A stretch of 39,696 bases of DNA from Streptococcus sp. M334 (GTDB taxonomy: Bacteria; Bacillota; Bacilli; Lactobacillales; Streptococcaceae): assembly GCF_000187745.1 (NCBI RefSeq), contig NZ_GL732495.1, forward strand, positions 1 through 39,696. Direction: 5' to 3'. The stretch's first letter is position 1. Each line of letters begins with the position of its first letter. Both the position numbers and the translations under genes were made by a program. Below, piece after piece: positions 8,177-16,124 of this stretch. The notes under the pieces were generated by a model. It was not told the DNA's origin. It saw only the letters and a list, made by a program, of their open reading frames with translations, and made no database searches.

Positions 8177-8992
8177 ATGAAGAAAAACAGTATTTTATTT
8201 ATTTTTATTTTATTGCTATGTGTTGGTTTGCAGTATGAAACCATCTACTATACGGACGGTTCGATGTCAGGTGCGGAATATAGACTAATGGGAGTTTCTA
8301 TCTTTCTAGCTCTCTTTTACATGATTCCGGCTCTTTATTTCCTTTTCCGTATTGGGAAAAAATGGGAATTGCCAAAGAAGGCCTTGATCTTGTCTTTATT
8401 GGGTGGGATGTTCCTTTCAGGTTGGCTGTCTAGCTTTGCTAATACCTATATCCATGATTTACTGGGGGTTCTTTTCCCAGATAGTGTATTTTTAAATGCC
8501 TTTGAAAGTGCTATTGTGGCTCCTTTGGTAGAAGAACCCTTGAAATTATTGCCACTTGTCTTTGTTTTAGCTTTGATTCCTGTGCGAAAATTAAAATCAT
8601 TGTTTTTACTAGGCATTGCTTCTGGTTTGGGATTCCAAATGATTGAGGATATTGGCTATATTCGTACAGATTTGCCAGAGGGCTTTGATTTTACCATTTC
8701 AAGGATTTTGGAGCGTATCATCTCAGGAATTGCCTCTCACTGGACTTTTTCAGGTCTAGCTGTAGTAGGTGTTTACTTGCTTTACAGAGTCTATAAAGGA
8801 CAGAAGGTTGGCAAGAAACAGGGGCTTATTTTCCTAGGTTTAGCCTTGGGAACTCACTTCTTGTTTAATTCTCCTTTTGTAGAATTAGAGACAGAGTTGC
8901 CCTTAGCGATTCCATTGGTTACGGCTATTACTCTCTATGGGTTTTATCAGGCTTATCGCTTTGTTGAGAAGCACGATGAGATAATGAACTAG
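8177..8992 (+). CDS. PrsW-like intramembrane metalloprotease family protein
   Basis: A 271-aa polytopic membrane protein with about seven to eight hydrophobic segments. It carries the conserved motifs of the PrsW/CPBP-like superfamily: EEPLK (119-123), a glycine-rich GFQMIED (152-158), SHWTFSG (187-193) and GTHFLFN (225-231). Glu and His residues in these motifs are the likely active site. The substrate is unknown; in Bacillus, PrsW cleaves an anti-sigma factor. It follows the carbonic anhydrase by 24 nt and ends the operon at the terminator near 9016. Confidence 0.85.
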   Translation: MKKNSILFIFILLLCVGLQYETIYYTDGSMSGAEYRLMGVSIFLALFYMIPALYFLFRIGKKWELPKKALILSLLGGMFLSGWLSSFANTYIHDLLGVLFPDSVFLNAFESAIVAPLVEEPLKLLPLVFVLALIPVRKLKSLFLLGIASGLGFQMIEDIGYIRTDLPEGFDFTISRILERIISGIASHWTFSGLAVVGVYLLYRVYKGQKVGKKQGLIFLGLALGTHFLFNSPFVELETELPLAIPLVTAITLYGFYQAYRFVEKHDEIMN

Positions 8993-9015
8993 AATATTTT
9001 TCAAAAGAATGATGC

Positions 9016-9049
9016 AAGGGTACAAATATGGTGCCCTTCTTTTATTTTT
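9016..9049 (+). terminator. Terminator of the dut-radA operon
   Basis: AAGGGTAC (9016-9023) pairs with GTGCCCTT (9031-9038), followed by a T-rich tract. It separates the competence operon from prs. Confidence 0.8.
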
Positions 9050-9051
9050 GA

Positions 9052-9080
9052 TTGAAAAATAGTGCAAAAAGAGCTACAAT
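9052..9080 (+). promoter_or_regulatory. prs promoter
   Basis: TTGAAA (9052-9057), a 17-bp spacer and TACAAT (9075-9080), directly after the terminator. Confidence 0.75.
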
Positions 9081-9136
9081 GGTAGATGGAAAATCTTGTG
9101 AAAAGCACAAGCGATACATATATACCGGAGGAAATC

Positions 9137-10105
9137 ATGTCTTTTTCTGATTTAAAGCTGTTTGCCCTTTCTTCTAATAAAGAATTGGCAGAACGTGTGG
9201 CGCAGGAGATTGGGATAGAGTTGGGGAAATCAAGTGTTCGCCAATTTTCAGATGGAGAAATTCAGGTCAACATCGAAGAATCAATCCGTGGGAAACACGT
9301 CTTTATCCTACAATCAACTAGCTCGCCTGTAAATGACAATCTGCTTGAAATTTTGATTATGGTAGATGCTTTGAAGCGTGCGAGTGCAGAATCTGTCAAT
9401 GTTGTCATGCCTTACTATGGGTATGCACGTCAGGATAGAAAGGCGAGAGCGCGTGAGCCAATCACTTCAAAACTTGTCGCAAATATGCTTGAAGTAGCTG
9501 GAGTGGATCGTTTATTGACAATCGACTTGCATGCTGCGCAGATTCAAGGATTCTTTGATATTCCTGTGGATCACTTGATGGGGGCTCCTCTGATTGCGGA
9601 TTATTTTGAGCGTCGTGGCATGGTTGGTTCTGACTATGTGGTTGTCAGCCCAGACCATGGAGGGGTGACTCGTGCTCGTAAGTTGGCAGAATTTTTGAAA
9701 ACATCTATCGCTATTATTGATAAACGTCGTAGCGTTGATAAGATGAATACTAGTGAAGTCATGAACATCATTGGTAAGGTCGAAGGCAAGACTTGTATCT
9801 TGATTGATGATATGATTGATACGGCAGGAACCATTTGTCATGCGGCAGATGCCCTTGCAGAGGCTGGTGCTGTTGAAGTCTATGCGAGCTGTACACACCC
9901 AGTTCTTTCTGGTCCTGCTATGGACAATATCCAAAAATCAGCTATTAAAAAATTGGTTGTTTTGGATACAATCTATCTGCCAGAAGAGCGTTTGATTGAT
10001 AAGATTGAACAGATTTCAATCGCTCATCTCTTGGGGGATGCTATCGTACGTATCCATGAAAAACGCCCACTTTCTCCACTTTTCAGTATTGAGAAAAAGA
10101 TTTAA
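9137..10105 (+). CDS. prs: Ribose-phosphate pyrophosphokinase (PRPP synthetase)
   Basis: Makes PRPP from ribose 5-phosphate and ATP, the precursor used by PurF and other phosphoribosyltransferases. The 322 residues include the class I motifs FSDGEI near the N terminus, [21 protein letters not shown], and the PRPP-binding loop [10 protein letters not shown]. The start at 9137 (MSFSDLKLF) is supported by GGAGGA at 9127-9132; a frame extension to 9086 crosses the probable 5' UTR. It has its own promoter and terminator. In pneumococcus I recall polA between this gene and the next one; it is absent here. Confidence 0.96.
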   Translation: MSFSDLKLFALSSNKELAERVAQEIGIELGKSSVRQFSDGEIQVNIEESIRGKHVFILQSTSSPVNDNLLEILIMVDALKRASAESVNVVMPYYGYARQDRKARAREPITSKLVANMLEVAGVDRLLTIDLHAAQIQGFFDIPVDHLMGAPLIADYFERRGMVGSDYVVVSPDHGGVTRARKLAEFLKTSIAIIDKRRSVDKMNTSEVMNIIGKVEGKTCILIDDMIDTAGTICHAADALAEAGAVEVYASCTHPVLSGPAMDNIQKSAIKKLVVLDTIYLPEERLIDKIEQISIAHLLGDAIVRIHEKRPLSPLFSIEKKI

Positions 10106-10128
10106 GTTTTCACTTAAAATGGAACATA

Positions 10129-10163
10129 CTCCTAGCAGAAGTGAACTGCTGGGAGCTTTTTTG
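10129..10163 (+). terminator. prs terminator
   Basis: CTCCTAGCAG (10129-10138) pairs with CTGCTGGGAG (10146-10155), followed by six T. Confidence 0.88.
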
Positions 10164-10222
10164 TAGCCAAAATCTGCAAGCCTTTTCAAAATATGCTATA
10201 CTGATGAAAAAGGAGGATTTCT

Positions 10223-10660
10223 ATGAGTCAAGAATTTATCAATCCAAGTGATGGCGTGATTCGTCAGTATCTCGCAACGAGTAAAACCCTTGCTGTGGTG
10301 GGCTTGTCTGACCGTGAGGAAACAACTAGCAATCGAGTGACCAAGGAAATGCAGGCTCGGGGTTATAAAATTATCCCAGTCAATCCCAAGGTAGCAGGTG
10401 GCGAAATCTTGGGTGAAAAGGCTTATGCTAGCTTAGCTGAGATTCCTTTTCCTGTAGACATTGTCAATGTTTACCGTCGCAGCGAGTTTCTGCCTGATGT
10501 GGCGCGTGATTTTCTCAAGGCTGATGCCAAGATTTTTTGGGCACAGCTGGGACTTGAAAGTCTAGAAGCGGAAGAAATCTTGCGTGCTGGTGGATGTGAT
10601 GACATCGTGATGAATCGCTGCATTAAGAGAGAACATACACGCTTGATTGAGGAAGCATAA
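10223..10660 (+). CDS. CoA-binding domain protein (YccU type)
   Basis: A 145-aa single Rossmann-type CoA-binding domain: the nucleotide loop VVGLSDREETTSNRVTKEM near residues 25-43, then GYKIIPVNPK and DIVNVYRRSEF. It resembles the N-terminal CoA-binding domain of acetyl-/succinyl-CoA synthetases but lacks any catalytic domain. Its role is unknown. It starts behind AAAGGAGG and is convergent with the exporter gene downstream. Confidence 0.85.
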   Translation: MSQEFINPSDGVIRQYLATSKTLAVVGLSDREETTSNRVTKEMQARGYKIIPVNPKVAGGEILGEKAYASLAEIPFPVDIVNVYRRSEFLPDVARDFLKADAKIFWAQLGLESLEAEEILRAGGCDDIVMNRCIKREHTRLIEEA

Positions 10661-10665
10661 GAAAA

Positions 10666-10690
10666 AGGTAGCTGGTGGGCTACCTTTTGT
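10666..10690. terminator. Hairpin between convergent genes
   Basis: AAAAGGTAGC pairs with GCTACCTTTT across a short loop. The T-run on one side and A-run on the other mean it can terminate transcripts from both directions. Confidence 0.75.
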
Positions 10691-10691
10691 G

Positions 10692-11702
10692 TTAGAAAAT
10701 GCCGATAAGGATCTGCATACCAAGACTAGTGAGGATGATGGCTATCCAGCAGATGGCTCCGAGAAGAATGGATTTTCCACTGGATTTGACCATAGCGACC
10801 AGATTGGTTTTGAGACCGATAGCACTCATGGCCATGACAATAAGGAATTTAGAGAGTTGTTTGAGAGGGGTAAAGAAACTACTGGACACACCTAGAGAGG
10901 TGAGTAGTGTAGTGAGGAGAGAGGCAAGGATAAAGTAAAGGATAAAAAGTGGGAAGACTTTTTTCAGTTGTAGGCTTTGCTTGTTTTCTTGTTGGCGACT
11001 TTGCCAGTAGGATAGAAAGAGCGTGATAGGGATAATGGCCAAAGTACGTGTGAGTTTAACAATGGTTGCAGACTCGAGGGTATTGCTTTGGTAAAGACTG
11101 TCCCAAGCGCTGGCGGCAGCCGTTACAGAGGAAGTGTCGTTGACCGCAGTCCCTGCAAAGAGGGCGAAGCCTTCATTGGATAGATGAAGCCAGGTGCCGA
11201 GGGTTGGAAAGATGAGCGCAGCCAAGACATTGAAGAAAAAGATAACGGAAATGGCTTGGGCTACTTCCTTTTCCTTAGCATCAATAACAGGCGCTGTCGC
11301 CGCAATGGCAGAACCCCCACAGATGGAAGAACCTACTCCAACCAAGGTAGCCAGTTTTGTATCCAGTGCAAAGAAGCGCTGGAAGAAGTAGGCAATAATC
11401 AGAGCTATTGAGATAGTGGACAGGATGACAGGGAGCGAAGATTGGCCAACTGCGAAGACCTGCGAGATATTGAGACCAAAACCAAGCAAGACAACGGCAT
11501 ATTGGAGTAATTTTTTAGAACTAAAGGTCAACCCAGCATCCAGTTGTTTATAGGACGAGAGAAAGGGATGTAGGAGCATGCCTATGAAAATGGCAAAAAC
11601 GGGCGCGCCAATAACAGGGAAGAATCCTCCTAAGTACCAAGATACGATAGAAATGAGAAAGCAGGCCAAGATACCTGCTCCATTTTTTGATAGAAATGAC
11701 AT
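10692..11702 (-). CDS. YeiH/UPF0324 family putative sulfate exporter
   Basis: A 336-aa membrane protein with about nine or ten hydrophobic segments and the family hallmarks [19 protein letters not shown] and [14 protein letters not shown]. The family is annotated as putative sulfate exporters, but the substrate is not established. The start at 11702 ([10 protein letters not shown]) has GGAGG at 11708-11712; an ATG four codons upstream lies within that ribosome site. It is the only gene on the minus strand in the core part of the window. Confidence 0.88.
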   Translation of the reverse strand: MSFLSKNGAGILACFLISIVSWYLGGFFPVIGAPVFAIFIGMLLHPFLSSYKQLDAGLTFSSKKLLQYAVVLLGFGLNISQVFAVGQSSLPVILSTISIALIIAYFFQRFFALDTKLATLVGVGSSICGGSAIAATAPVIDAKEKEVAQAISVIFFFNVLAALIFPTLGTWLHLSNEGFALFAGTAVNDTSSVTAAASAWDSLYQSNTLESATIVKLTRTLAIIPITLFLSYWQSRQQENKQSLQLKKVFPLFILYFILASLLTTLLTSLGVSSSFFTPLKQLSKFLIVMAMSAIGLKTNLVAMVKSSGKSILLGAICWIAIILTSLGMQILIGIF

Positions 11703-11729
11703 AAAAACCTCCAAATAGAATCTGTTACC

Positions 11730-11758
11730 ATTATAGACCTTTAAACAGGAAAAGTAAA
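11730..11758 (-). promoter_or_regulatory. Promoter of the exporter gene
   Basis: On the minus strand TATAAT (11735-11730) is preceded at 17 bp by TTTACT (11758-11753). It is divergent from the araT promoter. Confidence 0.6.
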
Positions 11759-11791
11759 ATAGAAAGTGGAAAGTTATTCTATCATGTATTT

Positions 11792-11820
11792 TTGCGGTCG
11801 GGGGGCTTTTGTAGTATAAT
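11792..11820 (+). promoter_or_regulatory. Promoter of araT-recO-plsX-acpP
   Basis: TTGCGG (11792-11797), a 17-bp spacer and TATAAT (11815-11820), 30 bp before araT. Confidence 0.7.
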
Positions 11821-11850
11821 AGAGATACGTTTTGAAAGTAGGAGGTATCT

Positions 11851-13020
11851 ATGGACTTAACTAAGCGCTTTAATAAACAGTTAGATAAGATTCAAGTTTC
11901 GTTGATTCGTCAGTTTGACCAGGCTATTTCTGAGATTCCTGGGGTCTTGCGTTTGACCTTGGGGGAACCTGATTTTACAACGCCAGATCATGTCAAGGAG
12001 GCGGCCAAGCGAGCGATTGATCAGAACCAATCCTACTATACAGGAATGAGTGGTCTGCTGACTCTACGTAAGGCGGCCAGTGACTTTGTTAAGGAAAAGT
12101 ACCAACTGGACTATGCTCCTGAAAATGAAATCTTGGTTACAATTGGGGCGACAGAGGCTTTATCTGCTACTTTGACGGCTATTTTGGAAGAGGGAGACAA
12201 GGTACTTTTGCCAGCTCCTGCCTATCCAGGTTATGAACCGATTGTCAATCTAGTTGGGGCAGAGATTGTCGAGATTGACACAACTGAAAATGGTTTTGTC
12301 TTGACTCCTGAAATGTTGGAGAAGGCCATTTTGGAGCAGGGTGACAAGCTCAAGGCGGTTATTCTCAACTATCCAGCCAATCCGACAGGAATTACCTACA
12401 GTCGGGAACAATTGGAGGCCTTGGCAGCTGTTTTACGCAAGTATGAGATTTTTGTTGTCTGTGATGAGGTTTACTCAGAATTGACCTACACAGGGGAAGC
12501 CCATGTGTCTCTAGGAACCATGTTGAGAGATCAGGCTATTATTATCAATGGTCTATCTAAATCGCATGCCATGACAGGTTGGCGTTTGGGTCTGATTTTT
12601 GCTCCTGCAGCCTTTACAGCCCAGTTGATCAAGAGTCACCAGTACTTGGTGACTGCCGCAAATACTATGACTCAACATGCTGCGGTAGAAGCCTTGACGG
12701 CTGGTAAAAATGATGCGGAACCTATGAAGAAGGAATACATCCAGCGTCGAGATTATATTATCGAGAAAATGACTGCTCTTGGTTTTGAGATTATCAAACC
12801 AGACGGTGCCTTCTATATCTTTGCTAAGATTCCAGCAGGATATAATCAAGATTCTTTTGCTTTTCTGAAGGATTTTGCTCAGAAGAAGGCTGTTGCCTTT
12901 ATCCCTGGTGCTGCCTTTGGGCGTTATGGAGAAGGTTATGTTCGCCTGTCTTATGCAGCCAGCATGGAGACGATCAAAGAAGCAATGAAACGACTTGAGG
13001 AGTACATGAGAGAAGCATGA
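11851..13020 (+). CDS. araT: Aromatic amino acid aminotransferase (class I/II)
   Basis: A PLP-dependent aminotransferase of 389 aa. It shows YPANPTG (N177), DEVYSEL (D205, Y208) and the Schiff-base lysine in [12 protein letters not shown] (K237), plus the C-terminal RLSYAAS arginine. It is recognised as the streptococcal AraT/PatA-like protein that precedes recO. The substrate call (aromatic amino acids) rests on that homology. A GGAGG ribosome site precedes the ATG. Its stop overlaps the recO start (ATGA). Confidence 0.9.
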   Translation: MDLTKRFNKQLDKIQVSLIRQFDQAISEIPGVLRLTLGEPDFTTPDHVKEAAKRAIDQNQSYYTGMSGLLTLRKAASDFVKEKYQLDYAPENEILVTIGATEALSATLTAILEEGDKVLLPAPAYPGYEPIVNLVGAEIVEIDTTENGFVLTPEMLEKAILEQGDKLKAVILNYPANPTGITYSREQLEALAAVLRKYEIFVVCDEVYSELTYTGEAHVSLGTMLRDQAIIINGLSKSHAMTGWRLGLIFAPAAFTAQLIKSHQYLVTAANTMTQHAAVEALTAGKNDAEPMKKEYIQRRDYIIEKMTALGFEIIKPDGAFYIFAKIPAGYNQDSFAFLKDFAQKKAVAFIPGAAFGRYGEGYVRLSYAASMETIKEAMKRLEEYMREA

Positions 13021-13787
13021 TTCAGTCTATCACGAGTCAAGGCTTGGTGCTCTACAATCGTAACTTTCGTGAGGATGACAAGCTAGTCAAGATTTTTACA
13101 GAGCAGGCTGGCAAGCGCATGTTTTTCGTTAAACATGCTGGCCAGTCTAAGCTGGCGCCGGTTATTCAGCCCTTGGTGCTGGCACGATTTCTCTTGCGAA
13201 TCAATGATGATGGGCTTAGCTACATTGAGGACTATCATGAGGTGATGACTTTTCCCAAGATTAATAGTGACCTCTTTGTCATGGCCTATGCGACCTATGT
13301 AGCGGCTCTTGCAGATGCTAGTTTGCAGGACAATCAGCAGGATGCTCCCTTGTTTGCTTTTTTGCAAAAGACTTTGGAGTTGATGGAAGTAGGCTTAGAT
13401 TATCAGGTTTTGACCAATATTTTTGAAATCCAAATCTTGACTCGATTTGGGATCAGCCTCAATTTTAATGAGTGTGTTTTTTGCCATCGGGTTGGTCAGG
13501 CTTTTGACTTTTCTTTCAAATATGGAGCCTGCCTCTGTCCAGAGCATTATCATGAGGATGAGAGACGTTGCCATCTAAATCCCAATATCCCTTATCTGCT
13601 CAATCAATTTCAAGCCATTGATTTTGAGACTTTGGAGACCATTTCGCTCAAGCCTGAAATCAAGCAAGAGCTACGCCAATTTATGGATCAACTCTACGAA
13701 GAGTACGTTGGGATTCACCTAAAATCAAAGAAATTTATTGATTCCCTAGCAGACTGGGGACAATTACTAAAAGAGGAAAAGAAATGA
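13017..13787 (+). CDS. recO: DNA repair protein RecO
   Basis: A RecF-pathway mediator that helps load RecA on SSB-covered DNA. The 256 residues have the N-terminal OB fold ([23 protein letters not shown]) and a C-terminal domain with a cysteine cluster (CVFCHRVG...CLCPEH) typical of zinc-binding RecO. It overlaps araT by 4 nt and plsX by 4 nt (ATGA in both cases), indicating tight translational coupling. Confidence 0.95.
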   Translation: MIQSITSQGLVLYNRNFREDDKLVKIFTEQAGKRMFFVKHAGQSKLAPVIQPLVLARFLLRINDDGLSYIEDYHEVMTFPKINSDLFVMAYATYVAALADASLQDNQQDAPLFAFLQKTLELMEVGLDYQVLTNIFEIQILTRFGISLNFNECVFCHRVGQAFDFSFKYGACLCPEHYHEDERRCHLNPNIPYLLNQFQAIDFETLETISLKPEIKQELRQFMDQLYEEYVGIHLKSKKFIDSLADWGQLLKEEKK

Positions 13788-15019
13788 AAAAAATCGCAGT
13801 AGATGCCATGGGGGGAGATTACGCACCTCAGGCCATCGTTGAGGGTATCAATCAAGCCCTAGCTGACTTTTCAGATATCGAGGTTCAACTCTACGGAGAT
13901 GAAGCTAAAATCAAGCAATATCTGACAGCGACAGAACGCGTCAGCATTATCCATACGGATGAGAAGATTGATTCAGACGATGAACCTACAAGAGCTATTC
14001 GGAAAAAGAAAAATGCCAGTATGGTATTGGCGGCCAAGGCTGTCAAAGAAGGCGAAGCAGACGCTGTTCTCTCAGCTGGGAATACAGGTGCTTTGTTGGC
14101 AGCAGGATTTTTCATCGTGGGTCGTATCAAGAATATAGATCGACCTGGACTTATGTCAACCTTGCCGACTATTGATGGGAAAGGTTTTGATATGCTTGAC
14201 CTCGGTGCCAATGCGGAAAATACAGCCCAGCACCTCCATCAATACGCTGTCCTAGGTTCCTTCTATGCTAAAAATGTCCGTGGAATTGCGCAACCACGCG
14301 TTGGCTTGCTTAACAACGGAACAGAGAGTAGTAAGGGTGATCCGCTTCGTAAGGAAACTTATGAATTATTAGTGGCTGATGAAAGTTTGAACTTTATCGG
14401 AAATGTGGAAGCGCGTGATTTGATGAATGGCGTTGCGGATGTTGTCGTGGCAGATGGTTTCACGGGAAACGCTGTGCTCAAATCCATTGAAGGGACAGCT
14501 ATGGGAATCATGGGCTTGCTCAAGACAGCTATTACAGGTGGTGGTCTTCGAGCGAAACTAGGCGCCCTCCTTCTCAAGGATAGCCTCAGAGGTTTGAAAA
14601 AACAGCTCAACTACTCAGATGTTGGTGGAGCGGTCTTGTTTGGTGTTAAGGCACCGGTTGTCAAGACTCATGGCTCAAGCGATGCCAAAGCTGTTTATAG
14701 TACGATTCGCCAGATTCGTACCATGCTAGAAACAGACGTAGTTGCCCAGACTGCGCGTGAATTTTTCAGGAGAATAAAAGAGATGACAGAAAAAGAAATT
14801 TTTGACCGTATTGTGACCATTATCCAAGAGCGACAGGGAGAAGACTTTGTCGTGACAGAAGCATTGAGTCTGAAAGACGATTTGGATGCTGACTCAGTTG
14901 ACTTGATGGAGTTTATCTTGACACTGGAAGATGAATTTAATATCGAAATCAGCGATGAGGAAATTGACCAACTCCAAAGTGTAGGAGATGTGGTAGAAGT
15001 CGTCAAAAGTAAAGAATAG
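13784..15019 (+). CDS. plsX: PlsX phosphate acyltransferase, read in frame into AcpP (apparent fusion)
   Basis: PlsX converts acyl-ACP to acyl-phosphate for phospholipid synthesis. Residues 1 to about 326 are a complete PlsX, from [21 protein letters not shown] to [10 protein letters not shown]. The familiar streptococcal end is EFSGE and a stop just before acpP. Here a run of five T (14762-14766), one more than that reading needs, changes this to EFFRRIKE and continues in frame through the whole acyl carrier protein, giving 411 aa. Removing one T restores separate plsX and acpP. A sequencing or homopolymer error is possible, and a real fusion is equally compatible with the bases shown. Confidence 0.85.
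   Translation: MKKIAVDAMGGDYAPQAIVEGINQALADFSDIEVQLYGDEAKIKQYLTATERVSIIHTDEKIDSDDEPTRAIRKKKNASMVLAAKAVKEGEADAVLSAGNTGALLAAGFFIVGRIKNIDRPGLMSTLPTIDGKGFDMLDLGANAENTAQHLHQYAVLGSFYAKNVRGIAQPRVGLLNNGTESSKGDPLRKETYELLVADESLNFIGNVEARDLMNGVADVVVADGFTGNAVLKSIEGTAMGIMGLLKTAITGGGLRAKLGALLLKDSLRGLKKQLNYSDVGGAVLFGVKAPVVKTHGSSDAKAVYSTIRQIRTMLETDVVAQTAREFFRRIKEMTEKEIFDRIVTIIQERQGEDFVVTEALSLKDDLDADSVDLMEFILTLEDEFNIEISDEEIDQLQSVGDVVEVVKSKE
14783..15019 (+). CDS. acpP: Acyl carrier protein
   Basis: A 78-aa acidic four-helix protein with the phosphopantetheine attachment site DADSVD (Ser38). It keeps its own ATG at 14783 and an AGGAG ribosome site at 14768-14772, so free ACP can still be made although the plsX frame runs into it. 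It is probably the second ACP of the species, paired with PlsX, rather than the one in the fab cluster (inference from context). Confidence 0.9.
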   Translation: MTEKEIFDRIVTIIQERQGEDFVVTEALSLKDDLDADSVDLMEFILTLEDEFNIEISDEEIDQLQSVGDVVEVVKSKE

Positions 15020-15023
15020 CAAG

Positions 15024-15052
15024 AAGCAACATGCAAGTCGTGTTGCTTTTTT
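15024..15052 (+). terminator. Terminator after acpP
   Basis: AAGCAACA (15024-15031) pairs with TGTTGCTT (15041-15048), followed by a T-run. It closes the araT-acpP operon immediately before the micropeptide array. Confidence 0.85.
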
Positions 15053-15094
15053 ATTGTCAGGAAAAATAAAAAATTTAGAACTTTTAGTGGGAAT

Positions 15095-15102
15095 TACGAA
15101 TA
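15095..15102 (+). promoter_or_regulatory. Perfect competence cin-box, unit 1
   Basis: TACGAATA is identical to the SigX (ComX) late-competence consensus. It ends 31 nt before the first micro-ORF ATG. No competing housekeeping promoter is apparent between it and the acpP terminator. Confidence 0.8.
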
Positions 15103-15133
15103 GATAGATAAGGAAGAAAAAGGAGGAATATTT

Positions 15134-15184
15134 ATGTATGTGACCGGTTTTTATCCGTGGTTCATTAAATTATTTTTTAAATAA
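15134..15184 (+). CDS. 16-residue micropeptide 1 (PWFIK family)
   Basis: Translates as MYVTGFYPWFIKLFFK. AAGGAGGA (15120-15126 region) lies at ideal distance from the ATG, and a perfect cin-box is upstream. The peptide is aromatic, cationic (three Lys if the invariant K12 and K16 are counted with the N terminus as positive), and has no leader or GG site. The family is not known to me. Conservation with three neighbouring units in length, ribosome site and PWF[IT]K core argues that it is really translated. Confidence 0.75.
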   Translation: MYVTGFYPWFIKLFFK

Positions 15185-15217
15185 AATTTAATTTGGTTGT
15201 ACGTTTTCGAATTCTTT

Positions 15218-15225
15218 TTCGAATA
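15218..15225 (+). promoter_or_regulatory. cin-box-like element, unit 2
   Basis: TTCGAATA behind a T-tract, one base from TACGAATA. A related TTCGAATT lies at 15206-15213, 12 bp upstream, giving a doubled motif that recurs in units 3 and 4. Confidence 0.65.
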
Positions 15226-15259
15226 AATAGGTAAGAGGAAAAAGAGAGGAGTCTGATTC

Positions 15260-15310
15260 ATGTTTATATCAATGTTCTACCCATGGTTTACTAAATTATT
15301 TTTCAAATAA
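15260..15310 (+). CDS. 16-residue micropeptide 2 (PWFIK family)
   Basis: Translates as MFISMFYPWFTKLFFK, ATG preceded by GAGAGGAG. It shares YPWF.KLFFK with units 1 and 3, and the nucleotide sequence after the stop (AATTTAATTTGGTTGTAC) is also repeated between units. Function unknown. Confidence 0.75.
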   Translation: MFISMFYPWFTKLFFK

Positions 15311-15342
15311 ATTTAATTTGGTTGTACATTTTCGAATTGTTT

Positions 15343-15350
15343 TTCGAATA
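15343..15350 (+). promoter_or_regulatory. cin-box-like element, unit 3
   Basis: TTCGAATA, with TTCGAATT at 15331-15338 upstream. Same position relative to the ORF as in unit 2. Confidence 0.65.
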
Positions 15351-15384
15351 GATAAGTAAGAGGGAAACGAAAGGAGTCTGGTTT

Positions 15385-15435
15385 ATGTATCTACCAATCT
15401 TGTATCCGTGGTTCATTAAATTATTTTTTAAATAA
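15385..15435 (+). CDS. 16-residue micropeptide 3 (PWFIK family)
   Basis: Translates as MYLPILYPWFIKLFFK behind GAAAGGAG. The last nine residues are identical to unit 1, and the N-terminal half varies, so the C-terminal half seems to be the constrained part. Function unknown. Confidence 0.75.
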   Translation: MYLPILYPWFIKLFFK

Positions 15436-15468
15436 AATTTAATTTAGTTGTACATTTTCGAAATTTTT

Positions 15469-15476
15469 TTCGAATA
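15469..15476 (+). promoter_or_regulatory. cin-box-like element, unit 4
   Basis: TTCGAATA behind seven T, with TTCGAAAT at 15457-15464 upstream. Confidence 0.65.
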
Positions 15477-15509
15477 AATAAGTGAGAGGAAAAGGAAGGA
15501 GACTACGCG

Positions 15510-15560
15510 ATGTATTTACCAATCTTATTGCCATGGTTTATCAAATGGTATTTAAAATAA
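15510..15560 (+). CDS. 16-residue micropeptide 4 (PWFIK family)
   Basis: Translates as MYLPILLPWFIKWYLK behind GGAAGGAG. It keeps MYLPIL and PWFIK but ends KWYLK instead of KLFFK, so substitutions preserve size, charge and aromaticity. That pattern suggests selection on the peptide. Function unknown. Confidence 0.73.
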   Translation: MYLPILLPWFIKWYLK

Positions 15561-15591
15561 ATGAAATTTACCTGTTCATTTTAAATCACTT

Positions 15592-15675
15592 CTCAAATAG
15601 ATAAGTGAGACGAAAAGGAATTCAGTAATTTATCTATTCTGGTTTTTAAAATGGTTTAAGAGCCAGAAATCGTAA
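15592..15675 (+). pseudogene. Degenerate fifth unit of the micropeptide array
   Basis: The box has decayed to CTCAAATA (15592-15599), but the following GATAAGTGAGACGAAAAGGA still matches the other units. The ATG position now reads ATT (15628), and the frame gives IYLFWFLKWFKSQKS and a stop at 15675, recognisably related to unit 4 with a short deletion. With neither a consensus box nor a standard start it is probably silent. Confidence 0.65.
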
Positions 15676-15705
15676 ACTAAAAAATAGAAATAAAGGAGAA
15701 AAAAG

Positions 15706-15903
15706 ATGACAAATTTTGACAAAATGGAACAGAACTTTGTAGCTCTTACAGAAGAAGAGTTGATGAATGTAGATGGGGGAATTGCACCAATTATTATTGG
15801 TGGTGTAGTTATTGGTTGGAAATTAATTGGAGGTGTAGCTGCGCTTGCTACAGTTTCAGCAGGTGCGGGCATAGCTGCAGGATATTATGCTAATCGACCA
15901 TAA
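15706..15903 (+). CDS. Double-glycine bacteriocin-like peptide 1
   Basis: A 65-aa prepeptide. The 25-residue leader ends LMNVDGG, the class II double-glycine cleavage site. The 40-residue mature part IAPIIIGG... is hydrophobic, rich in Gly and Ala, and contains GxxxG motifs, like BlpU-type two-peptide bacteriocins. AAAGGAG precedes the ATG. Export by a C39-peptidase transporter such as ComAB, encoded 7 kb downstream, is likely. The leader is nearly identical to that of peptide 3 (one residue differs), evidence of duplication. Confidence 0.87.
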   Translation: MTNFDKMEQNFVALTEEELMNVDGGIAPIIIGGVVIGWKLIGGVAALATVSAGAGIAAGYYANRP

Positions 15904-15917
15904 TTTTGTAGATATAT

Positions 15918-16124
15918 ATGAAATTTGTTAAATTAATGTTGAAGATTTGGCCTGAGCTTATGGTATTACTTAGTTCAATATCTTATACAATTATCAGGTT
16001 GGTAGCTGATGTGAATAAGCTACCCTTACCTACATGGTTTGATGATTTTAATATACCAACAATTTCATTGTTTTTAATGGTATTCATTTTATTATATAGA
16101 AGTAAAGGAGAAAAGAATGGATAA
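15918..16124 (+). CDS. Small membrane protein, candidate immunity protein 1
   Basis: 68 aa with two hydrophobic segments (about 8-28 and 44-61) and a charged C terminus (RSKGEKNG). No family recognised. It follows peptide 1 by 14 nt and overlaps the next prepeptide gene by 8 nt, the usual setting of a bacteriocin immunity gene. The role is inferred from context only. Confidence 0.7.
   Translation: MKFVKLMLKIWPELMVLLSSISYTIIRLVADVNKLPLPTWFDDFNIPTISLFLMVFILLYRSKGEKNG

Larger units (their letters stand above)
15095..15675 (+). repeat. Tandem array of about 125-bp competence-box/micro-ORF units
   Basis: ATGs fall at 15134, 15260, 15385 and 15510 (steps of 126, 125 and 125), and boxes at 15095, 15218, 15343 and 15469, with a fifth decayed unit. 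Each unit contains box, purine-rich leader (ATAAGTAAGAGGAAA-like), ribosome site, 16-codon ORF and an AT-rich spacer. Tandem duplication with subsequent drift is the simplest origin. Confidence 0.9.

Noticed and set aside
10699..11411. Several plus-strand ORFs over the exporter gene
   Set aside because: They are shadows of the minus-strand membrane protein, which has family motifs, promoter and ribosome site.
15095..15675. CRISPR array interpretation of the tandem units
   Set aside because: Units are about 125 bp with coding content; there are no 24-48-bp repeats separated by unique spacers and no cas genes.
15630..15872. 80-codon ORF on the minus strand
   Set aside because: It is the antisense of the double-glycine peptide gene; its Ala/Thr/Pro-rich composition reflects the complementary Gly/Val codons and no ribosome site is present. 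The same holds for 16776-16958.
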